The notes below the pieces were generated by a model that was given only the letters and a program-made list of their open reading frames with translations, made no database searches and was not told where the DNA came from. Below are positions 22,324-30,958 of a stretch of 64,000 bases of DNA, in pieces; position 1 is the stretch's first letter, and every line of letters begins with the position of its first letter. A program made the translations under genes and the position numbers. The stretch spans positions 372,001 through 436,000 of the forward strand of contig CP089457.1 of assembly GCA_026636295.1 (NCBI GenBank), in the 5' to 3' direction. Source of the DNA: Medakamo hakoo. Taxonomy: Eukaryota; Chlorophyta; Trebouxiophyceae; Coccomyxaceae.

Positions 22324-24228
22324 ATGCGTCGCCCGCGCCCACCCGTGACACTCGCCCTCGCCCTCCTGGCGGCCTGCCTGGGAGGCGCGGTCTGCCAACT
22401 TGCGTCCGCGCCTGCCCCAGCCCCGGCACGCTCACCGCTGGCCTCGCCCGCGGCGGCGGAACTGTTGGCTTCTCCGACCGCGCTTGCCGCCGCGCGCGAA
22501 GCGGCCAATTCGGGCGGCAAGGCCGCGCGCGGTGCGGCGTCCTTGTTTGGCAACGTGTATGTGGGCGATGTATGTTCATAGTTGTGAGGTTGGCGGGCGT
22601 GACGAGGGTGGCGGGGGGCCGCCGCGCGCCGCACGCGAGACTTTTTTGGGCCGCGCGTCGTTTTCCCTCCGCCCCAGCCTCCGACCACCGACCCCGCGCG
22701 CCTCGCACCGCCCCTTCACCCCCACCCCCACCCTCACCCCCCGTCTCCCTCCTGCCGCACACACACCCCAGGCAACTTATTACGGGGATGCGGGCGCGTA
22801 CGGCACGTGCGCCTTCAGCTTCACCTCCGTGCAGAACGAGCCCTGGGCGCGCGGCACGGCCTACCGCGTCGCGATGAACGCCCCCCAGTTCTATGGCAGC
22901 GAGGTGTGCGGCCTGTGCCTGAAGTTCAGGGGGCTGGGGCCCGGGTCGGGCGGCAACCCGGTCGGGACGGCGGTCCGCTACGTGCTGGTGAGCAACCAGT
23001 GCCCCGAATGCAAGGCTGGTGCGTGGCGGGGGAGGAGGGCGGGGGGGGAAGGGGGAGGTGCTGTCTGCTGGGGAGGCCGGCCGGCAATGGCAAATCCACT
23101 CACACACACACACACACACGCCCCCCCTCCCCTCCCTCCCTCCCTCCCACAAACACAGGCGACCTGGACCAGGAACTGGCCGGCGACGGCCGCTGGCGCG
23201 CCGGCTGGACGCCCGTCCAGTGCGCGGTCGGCTCGTCCCCGCTCACCTACTCCTTCCAGGCGTCGCACCAGTGGTACATCAAACTGCTGATTTCCAACAC
23301 GCGCGTCCCTGTCCGGTCCGCCCACTGGTACGCCCGGGACAAGTGGTGGCCGATGGCCCGGTCGACCGACAACCACTTCGTGCTCCAAGCGCCCTCGGGC
23401 GTCGCCTGGACCTTCCCGTCCCGCGTCCGGCTGGTGTCCATTTTTGGGGACGTGCTGTACGACACGGTCGCGGTGTCGCAGCCCGTCGGCAAGGTGCGGG
23501 GGTCCGTCCAGTTTCCGGTGCGGGCCGGCGTGGAGAGCGTGGCGGTGGGCGGCGCGGGCGCCGACGCGGCTGATGAGCCCGGAGGCGACGCCGGCGCGTT
23601 CGAGGCGGCCGCCGCGGGGGGGCGGGCGGACGCGGGGTCGGTGCCGCTGGACGGCGGGCGCAACGGCGAGGGCCTGCCGCCGGGGCTGGGCTTCACCCTG
23701 ACGAGCGCGCAAGCCGCCGCCGCGGCGGCGTCCTCTGCTTCGAAGCCGGGCGACGACCCGTGGCCGGGCGGCGTCAACGCCTGGCCGCCCGGGTGGGGTG
23801 GCGTGGGCGCGCCGCCGCCGCAGCTGGGGAGCGCGCCCGGCGGTGGTGGGGGTGGGGGCGGCGGCGGCGGCGGCGGCGGCGGCGCGGCCCACCCACCCTA
23901 CGCCGCGGGCTGGTGGCCGGGCCCGCCCGGCCCGACCTACCCGCCGTCCACCGCTGCTCCGGGCAACGCGTCGTCCTCCCCCCCCGGCCGCGTCGGCTCC
24001 GGCCCCGCCGCCGCCTGCCTGGGCGGCGTGCAGACGGGCGAGCAGTGCGGCGGGTCTGGCGGCGCGTGCGGCCCGGCCGGCAGCCGCGCGTGCGCCGACG
24101 CGCCCTGGCCGGGCCTGTGCTGCCTGGACCCGGGCGCGCGGTGCGTGCGGTACGACGGCATTTACTGGGGCTGCCGGCTGAGCCCCTTCCCGGCCAACTC
24201 GGGGGCGGAGGGCGTGAGCGAAGCGTGA
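22324..24228 (+). CDS. Secreted expansin-like protein with C-terminal CBM1-like module
   Basis: Three exons (22324..22569, 22772..23018, 23159..24228) give 520 residues. A signal peptide (VTLALALLAACLGGAVC) precedes an expansin double-psi barrel: ATYYGDAGAYGTCAF, NAPQFYGSEVCGLCLKF and SNQCPECKAGDLDQEL. A beta-sandwich (binding) domain begins at WYIKLLISNTRVPVRSA. A Gly-rich linker with a run of 17 Gly then leads to a Cys-rich tail (GEQCGGSGGACGPAGSRAC to GLCCLDPGARCVRYDGIYWGC). The tail's GEQCGG start and spaced cysteines with aromatic residues resemble a family 1 cellulose-binding module. The protein probably loosens cell-wall polysaccharide. The catalytic Asp typical of GH45 was not identified. 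Confidence 0.82.
23101..23119. repeat. CA microsatellite in expansin intron 2
   Basis: An uninterrupted (CA)9 run lies in intron 2 of the expansin-like gene, upstream of its pyrimidine tract and acceptor. Confidence 0.95.
23839..23884 (+). repeat. Gly-codon repeat in the expansin linker
   Basis: A GGT/GGG/GGC run encodes the polyglycine linker between the expansin part and the CBM1-like tail. It is a likely length-polymorphic site. Confidence 0.85.
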
Positions 24229-24386
24229 GAGGGTGGAGGATGGGATGGGATGGATGGAGAGCGCGTGTGTCACACAGTCCCTGGAGACGAGAGTGGTCGA
24301 AAGCTGGGCCGTGGGCGGCGCGGCCACACGCGCCTTTGTAGCTAGCCCGTCCCCGTTCTTTTTCGCGTTTCCTCCGTCCCACAACA

Positions 24387-24986
24387 ATGCTGGCCCTGTC
24401 CGCATCCATGACCGCGCCCTGCCTGGTGGGTCGGTCTCGCACGATCGCAGTGCGCCCGGCCGCGCGTCGCGCCGGCGGCCGGACCGGCGTCGTCCGCGTC
24501 GCGGCGATTGGCAGCGGTGCGTTTTTTCTGTTGCGTGGGGGGGGCAATGCTGCGCCTTTGAATTCGCTGTCCCGTCAATTTCAGCGACGAGTCAGCTCAT
24601 CGGACAAGGCATGGGGGACGGGTGGGTGTCGGACGGATGGATGCTGCGAAGGCGGCGGCGCGATTTTTCCTCCTGCTTGCCGCACAGCCGCGTGCGCTCG
24701 CGACCACTCCCCCCTCTCTCCAGGCCCCTGCGTTCTGTTTCGGCCGGGGGGATCGCTCACGCTCCTTCCCACACCCCAAAAAACGCCCCCAGGCGGCGAA
24801 CCCCGCAAAACCTTGAAGCGCGAAGAAGAGCCGGACCAGTACTGGCAGTCCAAAGCCGAGCGGTCGGGGAATGTGATGAAAGACCCGGCGGCTTTGATTG
24901 GGCTGGCCGCCATTTTCGTGCCGTTCATCATCCTGGGCATTGCCATCGCGACGGGCGTGGTGGACGTCAATGCGGGGCGGCCTTGA
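24387..24986 (+). CDS. Small plastid-targeted single-span protein of unknown function
   Basis: Exons 24387..24516 and 24793..24986 give 107 residues. The N-terminus (MLALSASMTAPCLVGRSRTI, then RPAARRAGG) is a typical green-algal chloroplast transit peptide, ending near VRVAA. The mature part is short: a charged segment LKREEEPDQYWQSKAERSGN, then one membrane span (ALIGLAAIFVPFIILGIAIA) and a short tail ending GVVDVNAGRP. I do not recognise the family; the layout fits a thylakoid or envelope small subunit. An AG-GT bounded stretch in the intron (24584-24621) was considered as an extra exon, but it breaks the frame. Confidence 0.7.
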   Translation: MLALSASMTAPCLVGRSRTIAVRPAARRAGGRTGVVRVAAIGSGAFFLLRGGGNAAPLNSLSRQFQRRVSSSDKAWGTGGCRTDGCCEGGGAIFPPACRTAACARDHSPLSPGPCVLFRPGGSLTLLPTPQKTPPGGEPRKTLKREEEPDQYWQSKAERSGNVMKDPAALIGLAAIFVPFIILGIAIATGVVDVNAGRP

Positions 24987-25294
24987 GAGCATGGGAACGG
25001 GGAGGAACTCTCCTTGTTCTCCCTGCGGTGAGCATGCGTGTGTTTTCTTCCATCCACCTCCACCGCGAGACGCGGGCGGGCGTGGATGGAAAAAAACGCC
25101 GTGCGGAGAGAGTTCGTCCGTCTTTTTCGTGTCATCGTCCAGGGGTGTAAATGGTTGTTTCGCTACACTTGATTCTTTGTTTCATTGCTCCTGTCCCCAC
25201 GCGTGCGCGCGCTCAAATCTCAACTCACTCGCAAATCTTTTTCAACGCTCTCTGTTTTTTCATGAGGAAGGGATTCCTTTTTCGTTTCTCTCTT
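24987..25294. other. Convergent 3' intergenic region
   Basis: These 308 bp lie between two converging stops. The stretch is visibly more AT-rich than the genes (for example ctttttcaacgctctctg near 25240) and holds a gtgtaaatgg word at 25144. It is probably two 3' UTRs; no further gene was seen. Confidence 0.5.
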
Positions 25295-26524
25295 TTAATC
25301 GTCGTCCGCGGCCATCGCCACAAACACGGGCAGGCGGCGGCTGGTGCTGGGTGGGCGGGGTAGCGCAGGCGGTGGGGTTTCACCGGACGCCCAGGCGTCG
25401 ACGGCCGTGGGCGGCGGCGGCGGCGACGGGTTGTCGTCCGACGGCGGGGGCGGCGAAGGCGTCGGCGTCGACCCGCTCCACTGCCGCTCCCCACCGCCGC
25501 CCACGTCCCAGCCCCACCAGCCGCCACCGCCGGACGGGGCGGGCGCCGCCGGGACGAGCAGGTCGTCCGGCAAAGGGGCGGACGAGGGCGCCGAAGACGA
25601 CGACAGCCACTCGCTGCCGGCCGACCCAAACACGCTGCCAGGCGCCACTGGGAAATTGTCGTCCGGGCCCGGGCTGTGCAGGCCGTCGGCCGCGTCGGCG
25701 GCGGCTTGGGCGAGGAGCAGCGCCTGGACGGCCGGGCCGGGCGGGGAGGGCGGGTGGTGCAAGGCCGCCGCGTCCCACCCGCCGCCGCCGTCCAACCACG
25801 GCGGCGCCTCGGTTGCGGCGCGGCGCAGGCGCGGCGGCGCGCCTTCAGAAGGCGCGGGCGCCGCCGCCCCGCCCGCCCAGTCGCCCGCGGACGGGCGAGC
25901 CCGCAAACTGGACGACGAGCCCGCGCCACCGCCGCCCACCCCGCGAGAAAACTTGGGGTGGGCCGGCGCGCGCAGCTCGGAGAAGCCGTGCGCATACGCG
26001 CAGCGCGCGCCGTATGCGCACGCCGTCCCGGCCAGCCACGACCGGCACAGCTCCGTCTTGTACAGGGCGTGCATCTTGGCGGCGCGCGCGGAGGAGGAGG
26101 AGGAGGGCGGACCGCCGCCGCCGCCGCCGCTGGACCGGCGTTCAAAGACGGTCGCGTACAGGGCCGCGCGCAGCGGGCGGTCCATCGGCGACGGGCGGGC
26201 GGTGGGCGGCGTCGGCGCCGCAGGCGGGCACAGGCCGGCGTCGGCGGCGCCCGCCGTGGGCGTCGTGCCGGCGGTCGTGGCGCCATCGCTCGCGCCGTAG
26301 GAGGAGCCCCGGCCGAGCAGGTTGCCGGCCAGGGCGGACAGGCCGGACTGGAGGTGGGCGTGCGGCGGCGGGTGGTGGATGGGTGGTGGGTGGACAGGCG
26401 GCGGCGGTGGGTTGGGGGTCCAAGCCTCGGGCCCAGCGGCCGCGCCGAAAAAAGCCGACGCCGGCGGCGGGGACGGCTCGTCGTCCTCGCGTCCCGCCCC
26501 ACCGACCCAGGGACCGACGTCCAT
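25295..26524 (-). CDS. Single CCCH zinc-finger protein (TTP/TIS11 style)
   Basis: A single exon of 409 residues from the ATG at 26524. One CCCH finger lies near residues 150-175: the lead-in ALYKTELC, then CRSWLAGTACAYGARCAYAH with spacing C-x8-C-x5-C-x3-H. That lead-in and spacing are those of tristetraprolin-type fingers, which bind AU-rich RNA; such proteins usually carry two fingers, and here only one is present. Both flanks are Pro/Gly/Ser-rich and apparently disordered. It may regulate mRNA stability in the cytoplasm. No intron is needed. Confidence 0.78.
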   Translation of the reverse strand: MDVGPWVGGAGREDDEPSPPPASAFFGAAAGPEAWTPNPPPPPVHPPPIHHPPPHAHLQSGLSALAGNLLGRGSSYGASDGATTAGTTPTAGAADAGLCPPAAPTPPTARPSPMDRPLRAALYATVFERRSSGGGGGGPPSSSSSARAAKMHALYKTELCRSWLAGTACAYGARCAYAHGFSELRAPAHPKFSRGVGGGGAGSSSSLRARPSAGDWAGGAAAPAPSEGAPPRLRRAATEAPPWLDGGGGWDAAALHHPPSPPGPAVQALLLAQAAADAADGLHSPGPDDNFPVAPGSVFGSAGSEWLSSSSAPSSAPLPDDLLVPAAPAPSGGGGWWGWDVGGGGERQWSGSTPTPSPPPPSDDNPSPPPPPTAVDAWASGETPPPALPRPPSTSRRLPVFVAMAADDD

Positions 26525-26819
26525 GGCTGCACGCGCGCACTTAGCCGGTGGGTGCCTGTGCGGGAGCGGGCGAGTGGCCGGGCCGTCCGACACAGGCCAA
26601 AAAAGTGCGAGCGCGCGCGCGCACACAACCCACCTCTGAGGTTGCGGACCCTCGGACCCTCCCATCTTTTTCAACCTTGCGCCACACCCAGCGCATTTGC
26701 GCATCTCCTTCCTTAACAAGCCAGCTACGCTCACTCCTTTTCAGCGGCCCCTCCGCCCCGAGCTACTCCGCTGCCGTTGCGTCCGTGGAAACAAAGACGG
26801 CGGGACCTAAAAAAAACTT

Positions 26820-27310
26820 TCAGTGCTCAAATCTCCACGCCGGCCGGGGCGCCGCCGCCGCCGCTTCCGCGGCCAGCCGGGCCGCCCGGGCCGCGTCCGT
26901 CTCCACGGTGACGAGGTGGGAGACCTGTTTGGGTGATGGCGAACGTGAGTTTTCTGCTGGCCTGGAGGAGCGAGCGAGCGGGTGGAGAGCCTAGCCGCCG
27001 CCGAGCTTTCTTCTCACGCGCCGCCCAACAATCCACGACATTTCCACGCCGTCCGCCACGCCCAGCGTGTGCAGCACGCCCCGGCCCTCCCAGGCGACAA
27101 GACCAACACATCCTCCTCCCATCCAAAACCGCTCCGATTCCTCACCTTTTCGACCGCCCCCCTCAGCGCCGCGTCGTTGCGCCGCCGCACCGTCTGCTCC
27201 CGGCGTTTCAAGCCCAGGGACGCAATGACGGACCGGTGGTCTTCGCGCACGCCGGCCAGGCCGCGGCGCAGCGTGATGAACAGGTGCCGGATGGGTGTTG
27301 GGGCGGACAT
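26820..27310 (-). CDS. Mitochondrial ribosomal protein uL30
   Basis: Exons 27146..27310 and 26820..26924 give 89 residues. PIRHLFITLRRGLAG, then VIASLGLKRREQTVRRRND and (after the splice) VSHLVTVET, reproduce the L30 fold: strand, LxRS/LRRG loop, helix with LGLxKRxxTV, and the final V-xHLVxVE strand. The plant mitochondrial form has the same length and the same LVVIET-like ending. The C-terminal tail is Ala-rich. In the reading frame of the acceptor the stop is at 26820-26822. It shares a 108-bp divergent promoter with the NELF-E-like gene. Confidence 0.82.
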
Positions 27311-27418
27311 TCTTGTTTCGTCGCGACGCCGGCGTCCGCTTCACACTCTGAGCGCGGGCGGGCGCGAGAGGCGGACGTTTTGTTTCTTCGCTCGCGCACA
27401 CAACACGCGCTCTGCACC

Positions 27419-28708
27419 ATGGCACCAGCCAAGTCCGATGCTGAGCTGGCCCTGGAGCGCAAGTTTGAGCTGCTGCGCAAGAAAAAGGTGAGGAGGGCTG
27501 TGGGCAGCGCGGGTTCTGCATGCCTCGACATTGTGTTCGCCTTCAGTGGCCCTTTTTCTCTCACGCGCCCACCCATTCCCACCTTTCTACTCAGGCCCGG
27601 GCCGCCGCTGCAGCTGGAAAGGGCGGCGCAGCAGCAGATGGTGGGGGTGGCGCAGGTGAGGGCGCGGTGATGTGCTGCACGGCCGAACGCCAACGCTCCG
27701 GCCACCGCGCGTGCTCCCACAACCTCTCCCCCTCTCCACCCCTCTCCAGCGCCCACGCCCGCCGCGCCCGCGCCCGCTAAACCCGCCGTCGACACGTCCG
27801 CGCTAGACCGAGCCAAAGCCAAGCTGGCCGCCCAGCAGGCCGCCGCCGCCAAGCGCGAGGCCGAAGCCGCGGCCCGCGCCAAAGCCGCTACAACAGCGGC
27901 GAGCGCGGCCGCGGCGACGGCAGCGGCGCCCAAGCCGTCGCCCGCAGACGCGCTGGCCGCGGCCAAGCGGGCGCTGGCGGAGCGGCGGGCGGCTGCTGCG
28001 GCTGCGAGCGGCGGTGAGGGCGCGGCCGCCGCCCCGAAAGCCGCGCCAAAAGCCGCGCCGGCTCCTGCGCCCGAGCCCCAACCCGCGCGGCCGCGGCCGC
28101 CAAAGCGCAAGGCCCCGACCGTCAAGCGGCCGACCGTGCGCCGGCCGCCGCCGCCACTGGCTGACGACGACGGCGAACACGCCGCCAAGGCGGCCCGCGT
28201 GGAAATAGGGCCCGCGCCCCGGCCGCCGCCGGAGCAGCAGCCGGACTCGCCGTCCGCAGCGCCTGCGGCCGCGGCGCCCAACTCCCTCTTCGTCGGCGAC
28301 TTGCCGCCGGGAACGACGCCCGCCGACCTGGCCGACTTGCTCTCCCAACTCGCCTCCGTCGTCTCGGCCAGCATCGCGCCCGGCGGCGCCGCGTACGGCT
28401 TCGTCGCGCTCGAGTCCGCGGACGACGTCGAGGCGGTGCTGGACCTTGCGGCCCGCAACCCGCTGCTGTTGCAGGGCCGGCCCGTCCGCGTCGCCCGCGC
28501 CAAGACGGCCGGGGGCGGTGGAGGCGGTGGGGGGAGTGCCGCCGCGGCGACGGCCCCGGACCCGGCGGCGACGCACCCGCGGGCGGTGGCGGCGCGCGAA
28601 GCCGCGCGCGCGGTCGCGGACGCGGCGCTCGCAGATGGAGGTGGTGGCGGCTTTGACGACGGCGGTGGTGGTGGTGGGCGCCAGCTGGTGTGCTACGACG
28701 ACCTGTGA
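27419..28708 (+). CDS. NELF-E-like RRM protein
   Basis: Three exons (27419..27487, 27595..27655, 27750..28708) give 362 residues. The N-terminus, ELALERKFELLRKKKARA, resembles the ALQKKFNKLKKKKKAL start of negative elongation factor E. An Ala/Lys-rich coiled-coil-like middle (DRAKAKLAAQQAAAAKREAE) and a basic Pro stretch lead to an RRM at about 220-297 (NSLFVGDLPPGTTPADL with the RNP2-like LFVGDL, and AAYGFVALESADDVEAVL as RNP1). The last residues, RQLVCYDDL, mirror the QIVYSDDVY end of NELF-E. NELF-E is part of the complex that pauses RNA polymerase II. The match of both ends plus the RRM is suggestive, not proof; a generic RRM protein is the alternative. Confidence 0.6.
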
Positions 28709-28834
28709 AGTGAGGCGTGTGGCGTGTGCGTGCGTGCAGTGTGTAGAGTTGACTCTTTTCTTTTCGGACAGTCTCTGTCTTCTAACAAAAAAAAAACGGA
28801 AAAAAAAATGGGGGGATGGGACGGAGAAAAAATC

Positions 28835-30721
28835 TCAAAACTCGAACGAATCGTACTCGTCGCCGACCGTGGACGACAGCACGGATTCAGCCCGCGGCCG
28901 GGGTGCGACCAGCGCGGCCAGGTGTGGCGTGCCATCCACAAAATTGCCTTCCTCCTCCGCGGCGCGGGCAGCGGCGGCGGCGGCCGCCACCCGCCGCCCG
29001 GCCGCCAGGTCAGACGCAGCCTTCAACCGGCAGCCGGGCGGCAGGCCAAACCAGGACGCAGCCTCCTCCACGGCCTCGTCCCCCGGGCCCAGACGCTCGC
29101 ACGACAGAATGGCCACGCTCGCGTGGACGGTGAGCAGCAGGGGCAGCTGGAACTTGACGGCGACGCCCGCGCCGCCCGCCGCCTCGGCCGGCGGTGGGGG
29201 TCCGTCGCCGCGCCGCGCCGCGCCCGCCGCCGCGGCAGCGGCCGCGTCCGCGGCTTTGCGCGCAAACCGCCCCAGTGGGCCCAAGTGTGGGCTCGCCGCG
29301 GCGGCGAGTTCCAGGATGGCGGCGAGCGACGTGCCGGGCAGCGGGAAGTCGGGGCCGGCGAGCCAGCACCGGGCAGACAGCGGGCGGGCTGACGAGGGAG
29401 GAGGCGGGGGGGGCGGCCCGCCCTGCCCTCCACCCCGCCCCTTGCCGGGCATGCCGCCCTGGCGGGCCAGGGACAGCGGGTCCAGCGCCGCGACGCGCAC
29501 CGTGTCCGCCGCGGGCGCCGCGCCCAGGTAGTCGGCGAACGACGCGGAGCGCGGGAGGTCGAGCCGGCCGCGCACCGACTCGTGCGACGCCAGCGGCAGC
29601 GCCACGTCAAACGGCGCGGCCTCGTACCCGCCCGCCAGCCGTTCGGCCGGTGCGGGGCCCAGGCCGTGCCAGGCGCGCGCGGGCGTGAAGGTCAGGGGGC
29701 CCGGCCGCAGGCGGGCGCGCGACCCCGCGGCCCGGGCGGCCGACGCGGCCGACGCGCTGGGCGTCCCCCCCCGCCCGCCGCCGGGGCCCTTCATAAAGTC
29801 GGCCCGTTCTTTGGTCACGTCGACGTACGAGTTGCGGTCCCGGTCAATCAGCCAGGCGACGGCCCTGCTGGTGCGCCCTCCGCCGCCCCCACTCCCGGGC
29901 GCGTGCCAGACCAGGCTGAACGCGCCGCGCCGCCACTCGGGCAGCGCCCGGCCGGGGCGGGGCTCTGCCAGGCCGCGCAGGCTGCCGTCGATCCTCAACG
30001 AATGCCCAACCTTCCAAACAGTGTACGTGTCGTGCGGCGCGACCCGGCGCAGGAGCGGGCCGAACAGGGGCGAGCCCAGCTCCCACTTCACGGCCATCGC
30101 GAAGTCGGGCGCCGCGGCGAGCGCCGACGCCAGGCCGGCCCGCGCGGCAGCGCGGGCGGCCTTGGCTTCAGCGACCGTCGCGGCCGCCAGCGCCGCTGTG
30201 ATGGCGGCGTCGTCGCGCAGGGCGGCCTCGTCCAGCGCCGACCAGCGGCGCGCGCCCCGGGCGGACGGCGGGCCGGCCAGGCCCGGGTGGGCCAGCAGGG
30301 CGCCGACCAGGTCGCCGTGCCCGCGCATGGCGGCTATTTGCAGCACGGTGTTGCCGTGCGTCGGGTCGACGGCGGTGCGGGCGTCCGGCGGGAGGGACCG
30401 GAGGGCGGCCAGCGTGGCCTCGACGCCTCCGGCCCAGGCGGCCGCGTGCGCAGACAGGTCGGTCGCTGTCGGCGGCGGTGGGTGGTAGTCGGCGCCCGGG
30501 GTGGACGGTTCCCCGGCTTCCGAGGTCGCTGGGAGGGGCTCCTCCAGCCAGGCTGCCGCGTCGGGCGCGTCGACAAAGGAGGAGGTCGAGGCGGAGGAGG
30601 ACGGGGGCGGAGAGGGCGGCCCAGCCTCGTCGTGGCGGGCGGCCGTGGCGGGCGCGGCCGTGCATTCGCGTGCGCCGCCTTTCCGCCGCGCCGTTTTGAA
30701 CGGCCACGCGGGTGGGGGCAT
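28835..30721 (-). CDS. ANKRD13-like ankyrin protein with GPCR-chaperone domain
   Basis: A single exon of 628 residues from the ATG at 30721; the frame is open upstream. Ankyrin repeats lie near 90-190 (DPTHGNTVLQIAAMRGHGDLV and RWSALDEAAL). The GPCR-chaperone region begins at DFAMAVKWELGSPLFGPLL and continues with PHDTYTVWKVGHSLRIDGSL, RRGAFSLVWHA and ARCWLAGPDFPLPG, ending VAVKFQLPLLLTVHA. Animal ANKRD13 proteins bind ubiquitinated membrane cargo during endocytosis; plant homologues keep the same core. I see no clear C-terminal ubiquitin-interacting motifs here, and the protein ends in an Ala-rich helix and an acidic tail. Confidence 0.85.
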   Translation of the reverse strand: MPPPAWPFKTARRKGGARECTAAPATAARHDEAGPPSPPPSSSASTSSFVDAPDAAAWLEEPLPATSEAGEPSTPGADYHPPPPTATDLSAHAAAWAGGVEATLAALRSLPPDARTAVDPTHGNTVLQIAAMRGHGDLVGALLAHPGLAGPPSARGARRWSALDEAALRDDAAITAALAAATVAEAKAARAAARAGLASALAAAPDFAMAVKWELGSPLFGPLLRRVAPHDTYTVWKVGHSLRIDGSLRGLAEPRPGRALPEWRRGAFSLVWHAPGSGGGGGRTSRAVAWLIDRDRNSYVDVTKERADFMKGPGGGRGGTPSASAASAARAAGSRARLRPGPLTFTPARAWHGLGPAPAERLAGGYEAAPFDVALPLASHESVRGRLDLPRSASFADYLGAAPAADTVRVAALDPLSLARQGGMPGKGRGGGQGGPPPPPPPSSARPLSARCWLAGPDFPLPGTSLAAILELAAAASPHLGPLGRFARKAADAAAAAAAGAARRGDGPPPPAEAAGGAGVAVKFQLPLLLTVHASVAILSCERLGPGDEAVEEAASWFGLPPGCRLKAASDLAAGRRVAAAAAAARAAEEEGNFVDGTPHLAALVAPRPRAESVLSSTVGDEYDSFEF

Positions 30722-30958
30722 GGCCCGGGCCGTCCTGCTCCCAACGAGGGAGGTTGAGCTGTCAGAAGAGGCCGCCTGCTGCCGGGAGCCGGGGCGCGCG
30801 CTTGACAGAGCGAGCGCGGCGCGCGCTAAAGAACAGGAAAATGAGGCAGAGCACCCCGCCCGCGCACACCCTCCCGCACTCCACCATCCCCCGCGTTTCC
30901 CACCAGGGCACGGCGCGCCGATCCCCACGCGCCAACAACCGCCCTCCCCGATCAGCGC

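Noticed and set aside
24584-24621. An extra small exon in the first intron of the small plastid protein
   Set aside because: It has AG and GT borders but breaks the phase of the downstream exon.
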